Part shown: in pieces, positions 34,728-42,681 of the stretch
Position numbering within the stretch: position 1 is the stretch's first letter
Layout of the letters: each line of letters begins with the position of its first letter
Assembly (NCBI GenBank): GCA_039183535.1
Contig: JBCDBO010000005.1
Location: 35,895-99,894, forward strand
Source: JBCAXA01 sp039183535
GTDB taxonomy: Bacteria; Pseudomonadota; Gammaproteobacteria; Steroidobacterales; Woeseiaceae
Length of the DNA: 64,000 bases
Reading direction: 5' to 3'
Position numbers and translations under genes: made by a program
The notes under the pieces: generated by a model
Database searches by the model: none
Seen by the model: the letters and a program-made list of their open reading frames with translations, nothing else
What the model was told of the DNA's origin: nothing

Positions 34728-35291
34728 ATGTCGGTCATTAACACCGAAATCAAACCATTCAAGGCTAGCGCGTTTAAAGATGGCGAGTTCATCGACGTTA
34801 GCGACGAAGATGTTCGCGGCAAGTGGGCCGTGTTTTTCTTTTACCCAGCAGACTTCACGTTTGTGTGCCCAACCGAACTCGGCGACGTCGCTGATAAGTA
34901 CGACGAGTTCCAAAAACGCGGCGTAGAGATCTACTCGGTCTCGACCGACACGCACTTCACGCACAAAGCGTGGCACGACGCCTCCGACACGATCGGCAAG
35001 ATCAAGTACACGATGATCGGCGATCCAACCGGTGTCATTACGCGCAATTTCGATGTTATGCGCGAGAACATGGGCCTTGCTGATCGCGGCACGTTCATCG
35101 TCGATCCGGACGGCATTATTCAAGCTGTCGAGATTACGGCCGAAGGTATTGGTCGTAATGCAACGGACCTGCTCCGCAAAGTTAAGGCGGCACAGTACGT
35201 TCGCGACAACCCGGGTGAGGTTTGCCCGGCCGCTTGGGAAGAAGGCGAGAAAACCCTCGCACCGTCTCTGGACTTGGTTGGCAAGATCTAA
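34728..35291 (+). CDS. ahpC: Alkyl hydroperoxide reductase subunit C
   Basis: A cytoplasmic 2-Cys peroxiredoxin reducing H2O2 and organic peroxides. 187 residues from the ATG at 34728, which has a near-perfect AGGAGG site; the ORF extension to 34644 is rejected. Peroxidatic Cys 47 lies in FYPADFTFVCPTELGD and resolving Cys 166 in GEVCPAAWEEGEKTL, the exact spacing of E. coli AhpC. It is followed by ahpF, its reductase, after 111 nt holding a stem-loop. Confidence 0.97.
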   Translation: MSVINTEIKPFKASAFKDGEFIDVSDEDVRGKWAVFFFYPADFTFVCPTELGDVADKYDEFQKRGVEIYSVSTDTHFTHKAWHDASDTIGKIKYTMIGDPTGVITRNFDVMRENMGLADRGTFIVDPDGIIQAVEITAEGIGRNATDLLRKVKAAQYVRDNPGEVCPAAWEEGEKTLAPSLDLVGKI

Positions 35292-35312
35292 CGCAGGTCA
35301 GTCAGACGCACG

Positions 35313-35347
35313 GCGTCCCGGGATACGGCTAGACCGACCCGGGACGC
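35313..35347 (+). terminator. Stem-loop between ahpC and ahpF
   Basis: A perfect 10-bp stem (GCGTCCCGGG / CCCGGGACGC) with a 15-nt loop is followed by the weakly T-rich AGCTTTGCGCTTATTTGCG. It probably works as a partial terminator or 3' stabiliser, keeping AhpC in excess over AhpF. Confidence 0.55.
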
Positions 35348-35402
35348 AGCTTTGCGCTTATTTGCGAAGTCACAAGCACACCATTAAACGAGATACGCAA
35401 CC

Positions 35403-36995
35403 ATGTTAAGCAAAGAGATTATTGATGCGTTGCGCGGCTATGCCGCCGCAATGGAAAAAACAGTCACCTTTGTATTGCAGACCGGGAGTCACGATAAGCG
35501 TCCCGAGCTCGTCGATTTCCTCACTGGTATCGCGGAGTGTGGTGAAAAAATTCGCTTCGAGGAGCGTGATACGGGCACGACGCTGCGCAGTCCGCTGAGT
35601 TTCTTGCTCGAAGCCGATGGCGATGACACCGGTATTCGTTTCTCCGGCATCCCCGGAGGCCACGAGTTCAACTCGTTGATCTTGGCGATGCTGCAGGCGT
35701 CAGGCACGCCGGTGAAACTCGACGAGGGCTTACAGCGGGTTGTTGCCAACGTAAACGAAGACCTATCGTTCGAGGTTTTCGTCAGCCTGAGTTGCCATAA
35801 TTGCCCGGACGTTGTGCAGGCGCTAAATCAGTTCGCGCTATTAAATCCCCGCATACGTACGGAAATGATCGATGGTGGTCACTTTCAGGATATCATTGAC
35901 GAGCGCGATATCCAGGGCGTTCCCAGCGTTTACCTGAACGGTGAATTATTCGGCAATGGCAAAGTCGACGCCGCTGAGTTAATCGATAAGCTCATCGAGC
36001 GCGATCCCAGTATTACCAAAATCGATGCCGTTGATAGCCTACCGTTGCAAGACGTCACGATCGTTGGTGGTGGTCCGGCCGGTGTCAGCGCCGCCATCTA
36101 CAGCGCGCGTAAAGGTCTTTCTGTAACGATCATCGCGGACCGTATGGGCGGTCAAGTCAAAGATACGATGGGGATCGAGAACCTTATTTCGGTGCCAGGG
36201 ACTACAGGCCCGGAAGTCGTCGACGCGATGAAGCGCCATTTGTCGGATTACGCGATCACGATTAAAGAGCACGTTCGCGTCACCAACGTCGAAGACGGCG
36301 ACGTCAAATCCATTGCTCTATCGTCGGGCGAGACGATCAAAACGCGAACACTCATCGTTGCAACCGGTGCGCGTTGGCGTGAACTCGGCGTGCCCGGAGA
36401 GAAAGAAAACATCGGGAACGGTGTCGCCTACTGCCCGCACTGTGACGGCCCATTCTTTAAGGGCAAGGATGTCGCTGTTATCGGTGGGGGCAATTCAGGT
36501 GTCGAGGCTGCGCTCGACCTAGCCGGCATCGTCAAGTCAGTTACCGTTTACGAGTTTATGCCGGAGCTTAAAGCCGACCAGATTTTGGTTGATCAGGCAG
36601 CGGCGCGCGACAACATTACTGTCGTCAAAAACGCAGCTACGCGTGAGATCACTGCAGCCGACGGCAAAGTGACCGGTATCGAGTACGTCGACCGGGCTAC
36701 CGACGAGCAACATCGCCAAGAACTGGCCGGTGTTTTCGTGCAAATCGGTTTGGTGCCGAACAGTCAGTTCATTGCCGATTTTGTCGCCCACAACGACTAT
36801 GGCGAGATCATCGTCGACGAAAAATGTCGCACCAACGTGTCGGGCGTGTTCGCCTGCGGCGATGTGACGACGGTCCCCTACAAGCAAATCGTTGTTGCAA
36901 TGAGCGAGGGATCCATCGCTGCACTGGCCGCATTCGAGTATCTGCTCGCCAATCCGGTGGCGGAACAGCCGGCGGTTGAGGGCCAAGCGGCGTAA
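35403..36995 (+). CDS. ahpF: Alkyl hydroperoxide reductase subunit F
   Basis: A 530-residue NADH-dependent flavoprotein that reduces AhpC. The N-terminal tandem thioredoxin-like domain has SLSCHNCPD (Cys 131 and 134). Next come an FAD-binding GGGPAGVSAA (from about 221), the redox motif YCPHCDGPFFKG (Cys 344 and 347), an NADH-binding GGGNSGVEAALD (about 361), and a C-terminal FAD site GVFACGDVTTVPYKQ. Full length, with all redox centres present. Confidence 0.97.
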   Translation: MLSKEIIDALRGYAAAMEKTVTFVLQTGSHDKRPELVDFLTGIAECGEKIRFEERDTGTTLRSPLSFLLEADGDDTGIRFSGIPGGHEFNSLILAMLQASGTPVKLDEGLQRVVANVNEDLSFEVFVSLSCHNCPDVVQALNQFALLNPRIRTEMIDGGHFQDIIDERDIQGVPSVYLNGELFGNGKVDAAELIDKLIERDPSITKIDAVDSLPLQDVTIVGGGPAGVSAAIYSARKGLSVTIIADRMGGQVKDTMGIENLISVPGTTGPEVVDAMKRHLSDYAITIKEHVRVTNVEDGDVKSIALSSGETIKTRTLIVATGARWRELGVPGEKENIGNGVAYCPHCDGPFFKGKDVAVIGGGNSGVEAALDLAGIVKSVTVYEFMPELKADQILVDQAAARDNITVVKNAATREITAADGKVTGIEYVDRATDEQHRQELAGVFVQIGLVPNSQFIADFVAHNDYGEIIVDEKCRTNVSGVFACGDVTTVPYKQIVVAMSEGSIAALAAFEYLLANPVAEQPAVEGQAA

Positions 36996-37010
36996 CTCAC
37001 GACGGTCTTC

Positions 37011-37048
37011 GCCCGCGGCGTCCAGATGGTTTGCCGCGGGCTTTCTGT
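37011..37048 (+). terminator. Terminator after ahpF
   Basis: A perfect 9-bp GC stem (GCCCGCGGC / GCCGCGGGC) with a 13-nt loop is followed by TTTCTGT, 15 nt past the ahpF stop. It separates ahpCF from the downstream iron-regulation operon. Confidence 0.6.
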
Positions 37049-37164
37049 ACGACTCGGCGATTCGCAATCGCGGCGGCCTCAGCCAGTGTCGAAGCCTGCA
37101 CTGCGACGGCGCTAGTACGCGGCGCAGCCCGCTTGAAGGGGGCCGGAAATACCGCTAGCGTGCT

Positions 37165-37183
37165 GGGAACGATTCTCACTTGC
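37165..37183. promoter_or_regulatory. Fur-box-like site before ECF sigma gene
   Basis: GGGAACGATTCTCACTTGC agrees by hand alignment at 16 of 19 positions with GCGAATGATTCTCATTTGC. It overlaps the TTG at 37180, arguing that translation begins downstream at the GTG 37201. It fits iron repression of the sigma/FecR/receptor operon. Confidence 0.55.
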
Positions 37184-37200
37184 TAGTCCGTGCTGTCGTC

Positions 37201-37779
37201 GTGGATCCTTCCGGTTATTCCGTCTCCGCCGAGCCCGCTCCTGATGCCGACGACGCTGCAACGCCCGGCGCAGCTGATGTGGTCCCGACGTTAGTTGAGA
37301 CCTTATACGCCCAATATTTCTCGGCCTTGGTCAAGTTCCTGGCGGCAACGTTCGGCCAGGGCCCGCCGCCGCCCGAGGACACTGCACAGCAAACATTCGA
37401 ACACCTTATGAAAAACGGTGGCCTAGAAACAGCACGCAACCCAAAGGCATTGCTGTGGCACGCCGCCCGCAACTTGGCGATCTCGGCGCGCAAAGGCGAA
37501 TTTGCGCGCGACAAACGCGAACGTGACTACGATTTTTTCCAAGACGACGGTTACCAATTGACGCCGGAGCGTGTCATAGAGGCGAAGGCGGCCTATTCGG
37601 CCGCTGTCGAAGTGATCCAGTCTATGCCCAGTCAACGCAGGGAAGCCTTTGTGCTTGTTCGAATCGATGGCTTAACGCACGCTGCAGCAGCGGAACGCCT
37701 CGGTGTGTCCCGGGCAGCCGTCAGCAAACATGTGGCCCGAGCGTTGGTGCAACTAACCAGGGCATTGACCGATGACTGA
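37201..37779 (+). CDS. ECF RNA polymerase sigma factor, FecI-like
   Basis: About 192 residues. Region 2 is seen in LYAQYFSALVKFLAATF and EDTAQQTFEHLMK, and region 4 in SMPSQRREAFVLVRIDGLTHAAAAERLGVSRAAVSKHVARAL, with a clear helix-turn-helix. It likely directs transcription of the downstream receptor when that receptor is occupied, through the FecR protein. The start is uncertain: the ORF is open to TTG 37180, but this lies in a Fur-box-like site, so GTG 37201 is preferred. An unusual Pro-rich PPPPEDT stretch lies in region 2. The stop overlaps the next gene by 8 nt. Confidence 0.9.
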   Translation: MDPSGYSVSAEPAPDADDAATPGAADVVPTLVETLYAQYFSALVKFLAATFGQGPPPPEDTAQQTFEHLMKNGGLETARNPKALLWHAARNLAISARKGEFARDKRERDYDFFQDDGYQLTPERVIEAKAAYSAAVEVIQSMPSQRREAFVLVRIDGLTHAAAAERLGVSRAAVSKHVARALVQLTRALTDD

Positions 37780-38815
37780 GCAACGCACCCGTACGTCCAA
37801 CGATATCGGTACAACACGCTTGCTCGATACGGCTGCCGAGTGGTTCGTCTTGGTCGAAGACGAGCAGGCAAATGAGCATCAGCTGCGAGACTTCGGCGAG
37901 TGGTTACTGGCCGATCAACGCCACGCCGATGCGTACAACACCATTGAGACGTCTTGGCTGCGCAGCGCGCAGCTGGACCGTTCCGATATCGAAATTGCTA
38001 GTGAGGCCGCTAACTCGGCCGGCCGCTCGTCACGCTCCGCGTTGCTGCGCGCTGGACTGTCACTCGCAGCGGCGGCCAGCTTGCTCGTCGCCGCTTTCGT
38101 TGTCGTTTCGACTCAACCCAATGTGCCGGACGCGACGATTATCAACCCGGTACGCTACCAAGCTGTCATCGGTGTGGTGCGCCACATTGAGCTCGCCGAT
38201 GGTAGCCAAGTGACGCTCGGTCCCGGCAGTCAGTTGAGTGTCATACCGTTTTCTGAATCGGCTGAGCTACGACGGGTGCGATTGGTCGCTGGAGAGGCGT
38301 ACTTTGACGTCGCCGAGAACGTAGCGATCCCTTTCGAAGTCGACGCAGGTTCGATCGTTATCCGCGTCACTGGGACGGCTTTCGATGTGCAGCGTAAAGC
38401 CGGTACGGCCGCCGTCACTGTGGCCGAAGGCAGTGTCCGCGTTAGCGCGGCAAGTCGCCAAGACGCCGCTCCCTCAGGTCTAGATAGTGTGAGTCTCGGT
38501 GTCGGCCAGCGCGTCGAAGCCGATCGAACCGGAGCGCTTGGCCGCGTTGTCGACGTCCCGATCGATCGCATTGGCGCTTGGCGCCGGCAACGTTTGGTGT
38601 ATACCGATACGCCGCTTCGGCAGATGATTGATGACCTCAAGCGCTACCAGCCCATCGATGTTTCGATCGGTGATGAACAGGCGGCACAGATTCGCGTTAC
38701 CGGCATGTTCGACAGCAGCGACGTCGATGGCGTATTGGCGTCGATCACCGAGTTGTTCCCCGTCGATATCGAGCGCGCTGACGACGGCAGCATCGTTTTA
38801 CGTTCACGCGAATAA
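37772..38815 (+). CDS. FecR-family anti-sigma/signal transducer
   Basis: A 347-residue inner-membrane protein linking receptor occupancy to the sigma factor. The N-terminal cytoplasmic DUF4880-type segment (TAAEWFVLVEDEQANEHQLRDFGEWLLADQRHADAYNTIE) binds sigma. One transmembrane helix follows (LSLAAAASLLVAAFVVVST, about 92-110), then the periplasmic FecR domain (VRHIELADGSQVTLGPGSQLSV, VAGEAYFDVAENVAIPFEV) and a C-terminal STN-like tail (LRQMIDDLKRYQPIDVSI). The ATG overlaps the sigma stop (ATGACTGA), so translation is coupled. Confidence 0.93.
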   Translation: MTEQRTRTSNDIGTTRLLDTAAEWFVLVEDEQANEHQLRDFGEWLLADQRHADAYNTIETSWLRSAQLDRSDIEIASEAANSAGRSSRSALLRAGLSLAAAASLLVAAFVVVSTQPNVPDATIINPVRYQAVIGVVRHIELADGSQVTLGPGSQLSVIPFSESAELRRVRLVAGEAYFDVAENVAIPFEVDAGSIVIRVTGTAFDVQRKAGTAAVTVAEGSVRVSAASRQDAAPSGLDSVSLGVGQRVEADRTGALGRVVDVPIDRIGAWRRQRLVYTDTPLRQMIDDLKRYQPIDVSIGDEQAAQIRVTGMFDSSDVDGVLASITELFPVDIERADDGSIVLRSRE

Positions 38816-38842
38816 ACCCATTTTTTTACGAAAAGGGGGTTA

Positions 38843-38857
38843 CCGATTGTCAATCGG
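38843..38857. promoter_or_regulatory. Inverted repeat between FecR and receptor genes
   Basis: CCGATTG-T-CAATCGG has 7-bp arms, 60 nt before the receptor GTG and preceded by a GGGGG tract. It may be a hairpin in the transcript or an operator at a sigma-dependent promoter; it lacks a T-run after it. Confidence 0.35.
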
Positions 38858-38917
38858 CGCTGTCTCACGGGCGTAATACGACTCATTTCGACCTTGCATA
38901 CACTTCAGGAGCCCGTC

Positions 38918-41476
38918 GTGAGCGGTCAAAACCACCCTAGCAAGCGCCATACCGCCTTTTCTCGCCCAACGATCATCGCCGTCGTGACGGGATTAACCGC
39001 GATGCCAGCGATCGCTGAGATCAATGGACCCATTGATATCGACATCGCAGCCCAAGGGCTGCAACAGGCGCTGGAAGAGGTCTCCGAAGCCTTTGAGCTT
39101 TCGGTACTCGCCTCCGGTGATGTGCTGCAAGGTCGTCAAGCGCCAGCCGTTCGCGGATCGATGACCAGCGATGAGGCCGTGCGTCGCCTGTTGACCGGCT
39201 CGGGACTTGCCGCCTCGCGGTCCCAGAGCGGCGCGATCATGGTCCGTGCTGCGGCGGCCGAGGTGACGTCAAGCGATGCATCGAATGAGTCAACGAACGG
39301 CAACCGCCGGGTAATTGATGAAATCTTGGTCCGTGGCTATCCCAGTGAATTTCGCGTTAGCAACGCCAGTTCGGCAACGTTGTTCGATCGGTCGCTCGAT
39401 GAAACACCGTTTAACATCGGCGTCATTACCGAGGGGCTTGTCGATGGCTTGCAACTCGATACGCTCGAAGAGTCGGTGCTGCTAAACGCAAGTGTCCAAC
39501 GCAGTCACCTGCACAACAGCAATGCGGCGGGCTTTGCTATCCGGGGCTTTGGCGTAAACGCGGACGACTCCGGTTTCCTCGTCAACGGTGTACCAGTTTC
39601 GAGCGGCGAAGCACCGCCGGCACACACCTCGGCGCTTGAGCGAATCGAAGTCTTAAAAGGTGCGGCGGCGCTCTACTATGGCGCTGGTGATCCGGCCGGA
39701 GTCATCAACTACATCTACAAAGAGCCGCTCCAAGAGTCGCGCTACAACGTCTCGGCCACCGTCGGAAATTTTGGCGAGTACCGGGCCGAGCTTGATGCGA
39801 CCGGGACATTGGCCGGTAACGACAGCTTGCTGTATCGGTTCACGCTCGGCTGGGAAGACTCGGAGGGCTTCGCGGACTTCGACTACTCGCGCGATCTTGC
39901 GCCGACGTTGCAGTTGCTGTGGCGGCCGACCGAGCAAACCGATGTCCGGCTCATTGCCGAGTATGTCCAACATGAAGGAAACCCGATAATTGCTACCACG
40001 TTTTATCAAGATGGCGGCTACATTGAGTTTCCCGATGATCATTACCTGGGTTTCACGACTGACTACGATGAGCAAGACAGCACCGGCATCCAGTTGCACG
40101 TCGATCACCGTTTCTCGGACACGCTGCAGCTAAAAGTGCAGGCGGGCTATAAAGACAGTGGCCGCGAAACGGGTAATTCTGGCTATCTCTTTGCGTTGCC
40201 GTTCGTCATACCAGGGCTATCGGACCCGGCAAACGGCTTGCTCTTCCGCGCCGCTTTTGACCAAAAGCGTGAGTCCGAAGCGGAATACGCCGGTGCGCAC
40301 ATCGCGTGGGACGTGGAGACGGGCGGCATCAGCCATCAGCTTGTTGCCGGTATCAATTACTCGCGAATCAACATGCTGAATATTGGCTTCTTTAACGCGA
40401 TTACCAATCAGTTGGGCGCTCTATTCAGCGGTAACTTAGCCGTGCTAGCAACGCTTCCTCCGAGCGTCAACATCTTTGATCCGGTCCCAGTCGCGTACGA
40501 TCATCGCACCAATTTTTACGACTCACCGCCGTTCGGCCTCGATCGCTGGGAATTCGATAACGTTGGCTTGAATTTGCAGGATGCGATCGATATTCCGGCT
40601 CTGAATTTACATCTCCTAATCGGTGCACGTTACGGCAGTTTTGGCATACGTGACCTAGCAACGCGTGGTTTCGATGGCACCGAAGGCGCCTTTTTTAACA
40701 CAGTCGACGAAAGTCGCTGGATTCCCCGCGTTGGTGCCGTTTACGACATCAACGATAACCACAACGTCTATGTCAGCTACGGCGAGTCATTCAAAGCGCC
40801 GTTCACATCGGCGCGAGACCCCAATGGCAACGCCATTGATACGCCGGAAACCGGCAACCAAGTTGAAATCGGTTGGCGCGGCGAGTGGCTCGATGGTGCG
40901 TTGTCGACCACGGTTGCGGCCTATGAGCTCACCAAAGAGGACATTATTGTTGCGTCCGGTATTCCTAATGTTTCTTTTGTTTCAGGCGAGCAGACGGCGC
41001 GCGGACTTGAGTTGGATGTCACCGGTAAGTTGACCGATGGCTGGGATATGTACCTCAGCTATGCGTATACCGATACCGAGATTGTTGATGCAGGCACATC
41101 GTCCCAAGACGTCGGTGCACGTTTTACCGCAGCGCCGTTGCACCGTGCTGTGCTGTGGAACAATTTCACGCTGGATTGGACGGGCATCGACGGCTTGCGG
41201 GTCGGTTACGGTCTCGATTATCAGAGTGAAACACTCGTCGGTAATGTCGATGCTGTTTCCTTATCGTTCGCTAATGTCCTTGCGCCGGCGCAAGGCGTCA
41301 TTCACAACGCCAATGTCACGTACACACGACCATTCGGAGATAGAGAGTTTTCACTCAACCTCGGCATCAAAAACGTTACCGACCGTTTCTACGTGCGTAA
41401 TACGGCATTGACCATTGCCGCTTTGCGGGGTGATCCACGGACGTTCTTATTAACCGCGTCGATGACGTTCAATTGA
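38918..41476 (+). CDS. TonB-dependent transducer receptor with STN domain (FecA/siderophore type)
   Basis: An 852-residue outer-membrane receptor. Start at GTG 38918, with an AGGAG site 6 nt before it; the TTG at 38894 is rejected. A signal region is followed by an STN domain (IDIDIAAQGLQQALEEVSEAFELSVLASGD ... LLTGSGLAA, about 45-120) that touches FecR, then a TonB box (IDEILVRG) and plug. The barrel resembles siderophore receptors (LERIEVLKGAAALYYGAGDPAGVINYIYK, VYVSYGESFKAPFTSARDPNG) and ends in TASMTFN. The STN domain confirms that the sigma-FecR pair answers to this receptor. Confidence 0.93.
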   Translation: MSGQNHPSKRHTAFSRPTIIAVVTGLTAMPAIAEINGPIDIDIAAQGLQQALEEVSEAFELSVLASGDVLQGRQAPAVRGSMTSDEAVRRLLTGSGLAASRSQSGAIMVRAAAAEVTSSDASNESTNGNRRVIDEILVRGYPSEFRVSNASSATLFDRSLDETPFNIGVITEGLVDGLQLDTLEESVLLNASVQRSHLHNSNAAGFAIRGFGVNADDSGFLVNGVPVSSGEAPPAHTSALERIEVLKGAAALYYGAGDPAGVINYIYKEPLQESRYNVSATVGNFGEYRAELDATGTLAGNDSLLYRFTLGWEDSEGFADFDYSRDLAPTLQLLWRPTEQTDVRLIAEYVQHEGNPIIATTFYQDGGYIEFPDDHYLGFTTDYDEQDSTGIQLHVDHRFSDTLQLKVQAGYKDSGRETGNSGYLFALPFVIPGLSDPANGLLFRAAFDQKRESEAEYAGAHIAWDVETGGISHQLVAGINYSRINMLNIGFFNAITNQLGALFSGNLAVLATLPPSVNIFDPVPVAYDHRTNFYDSPPFGLDRWEFDNVGLNLQDAIDIPALNLHLLIGARYGSFGIRDLATRGFDGTEGAFFNTVDESRWIPRVGAVYDINDNHNVYVSYGESFKAPFTSARDPNGNAIDTPETGNQVEIGWRGEWLDGALSTTVAAYELTKEDIIVASGIPNVSFVSGEQTARGLELDVTGKLTDGWDMYLSYAYTDTEIVDAGTSSQDVGARFTAAPLHRAVLWNNFTLDWTGIDGLRVGYGLDYQSETLVGNVDAVSLSFANVLAPAQGVIHNANVTYTRPFGDREFSLNLGIKNVTDRFYVRNTALTIAALRGDPRTFLLTASMTFN

Positions 41477-41530
41477 GTCACACGGCGCCAGTGGCCGGCG
41501 CTGACATTCTGTTCGACATCAAAAAGAGCA

Positions 41531-42016
41531 TTAGTCGCGTTGCGATGCGGAGCCTGGGTGACCGAGCTGCGTGTACAGTGCATCAATCGAATTCTGTGAC
41601 CGCAGCAGGTTACCGGCTTGTGCGCGAGAGACGGCACTCGATAAGCCAAGCCAGTCTTTGATGTGCGCGGCGAACAAGGCATCGAGCAAGTCAGGATCAA
41701 GCTGATTGGCTCTGCGCAATTCGCTCAGCCCATCCAAAAAATGCTCGACCTCGTTTAAAGCGCCGAGGCACTCCGCCGACAGTTTCGTCGGCTCGATAGA
41801 GCCAGCCGGTGGCGTGTCGCCGCTGCGATTGTCGGTTATGGAGCGCCAAAAAAGCAGGCGGTTTGAGCGAATTCGTGGGTCCTCCCAGCGTTTCCACATC
41901 TCGACCGTCAAGGATTTACGTCGATCATTGAGTTGGTGGATGCGGGCAACAACGAATGTTGTTAAAGACACGATTAACGCGATGACCGATAGAATTATCG
42001 CCGCATGTTCGACCAT
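41531..42016 (-). CDS. Hypothetical single-pass membrane protein
   Basis: 161 residues from the ATG at 42016 (GGAGA site 8 nt upstream; the ORF is open to a TTG at 42043). One N-terminal transmembrane helix (AAIILSVIALIVSLTTFVVA) precedes a charged helical cytoplasmic part (RKSLTVEMWKRWEDPRIRSNRLLFWRSI). The layout resembles DUF4760-type proteins; function unknown. It converges on the siderophore receptor gene. Confidence 0.75.
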   Translation of the reverse strand: MVEHAAIILSVIALIVSLTTFVVARIHQLNDRRKSLTVEMWKRWEDPRIRSNRLLFWRSITDNRSGDTPPAGSIEPTKLSAECLGALNEVEHFLDGLSELRRANQLDPDLLDALFAAHIKDWLGLSSAVSRAQAGNLLRSQNSIDALYTQLGHPGSASQRD

Positions 42017-42273
42017 ACCGATGTCTCCACTGTGCTCGATCAAGGCTGTAAACCGCAGACACCAGTACGTTACCGCCCAGGCGTCTCGGTCGGCAATGGG
42101 GAAGAAAACGACAGCTCAGCCTAATCACGGAATGGCGTTGTATTTGTTGTTGTTGTGCATGCGGCCGGCGTGGCTGAGGGTGATAAACATGCAATTCGAC
42201 CAGCCTTGTCATGGACGATTGGCGTACCCTACCAGTGGATTCGTAACCGGTTGCCAATACCGAAGGATACTTT

Positions 42274-42681
42274 GTGGCTCGTTCTGGACAGGTACTGTTG
42301 TTCGTTAATGCGTTGGCGTTTATCAGCTTCGGCGTCTACGCGCTGCTTTACACAGGCGAATTAGCTACTTTGTTGGGCGCGGACGCGATCGGCGTCGGTG
42401 GCTTGTATGAGCTGCGCAGCAATTACGGTGGCGTCAGCATCGGTGCTGGCGTGTTGTTGTTGATCGGTGCGCTCAACACCCGCTGGCGGAGAGCGGCATT
42501 GGTATTTTTGTTGACCTATATGGGTGGCTATGTCGTCGGTCGTACGAGCGCACTGGCGTTCGGCGCATGGCCACCCAGCCAGCTGTTGGCGTTCGGTGCC
42601 TTCGAGGCCGTCATGGCCATGCTGGCATTGCTTTGTCTGCGGGCCACATCCGCAGCACCGGCGGACGCGGATACGCGCTAA
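42274..42681 (+). CDS. DUF4345 membrane protein
   Basis: A 135-residue protein with four hydrophobic helices, matching the DUF4345 pattern (ALLYTGELATLLGADA, NYGGVSIGAGVLLLIGAL, GGYVVGRTSALAF). Function unknown. GTG start at 42274 with a GAAGGA site. Its stop and the stop of the convergent kinase share four bases (42678-42681). Confidence 0.85.
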   Translation: MARSGQVLLFVNALAFISFGVYALLYTGELATLLGADAIGVGGLYELRSNYGGVSIGAGVLLLIGALNTRWRRAALVFLLTYMGGYVVGRTSALAFGAWPPSQLLAFGAFEAVMAMLALLCLRATSAAPADADTR

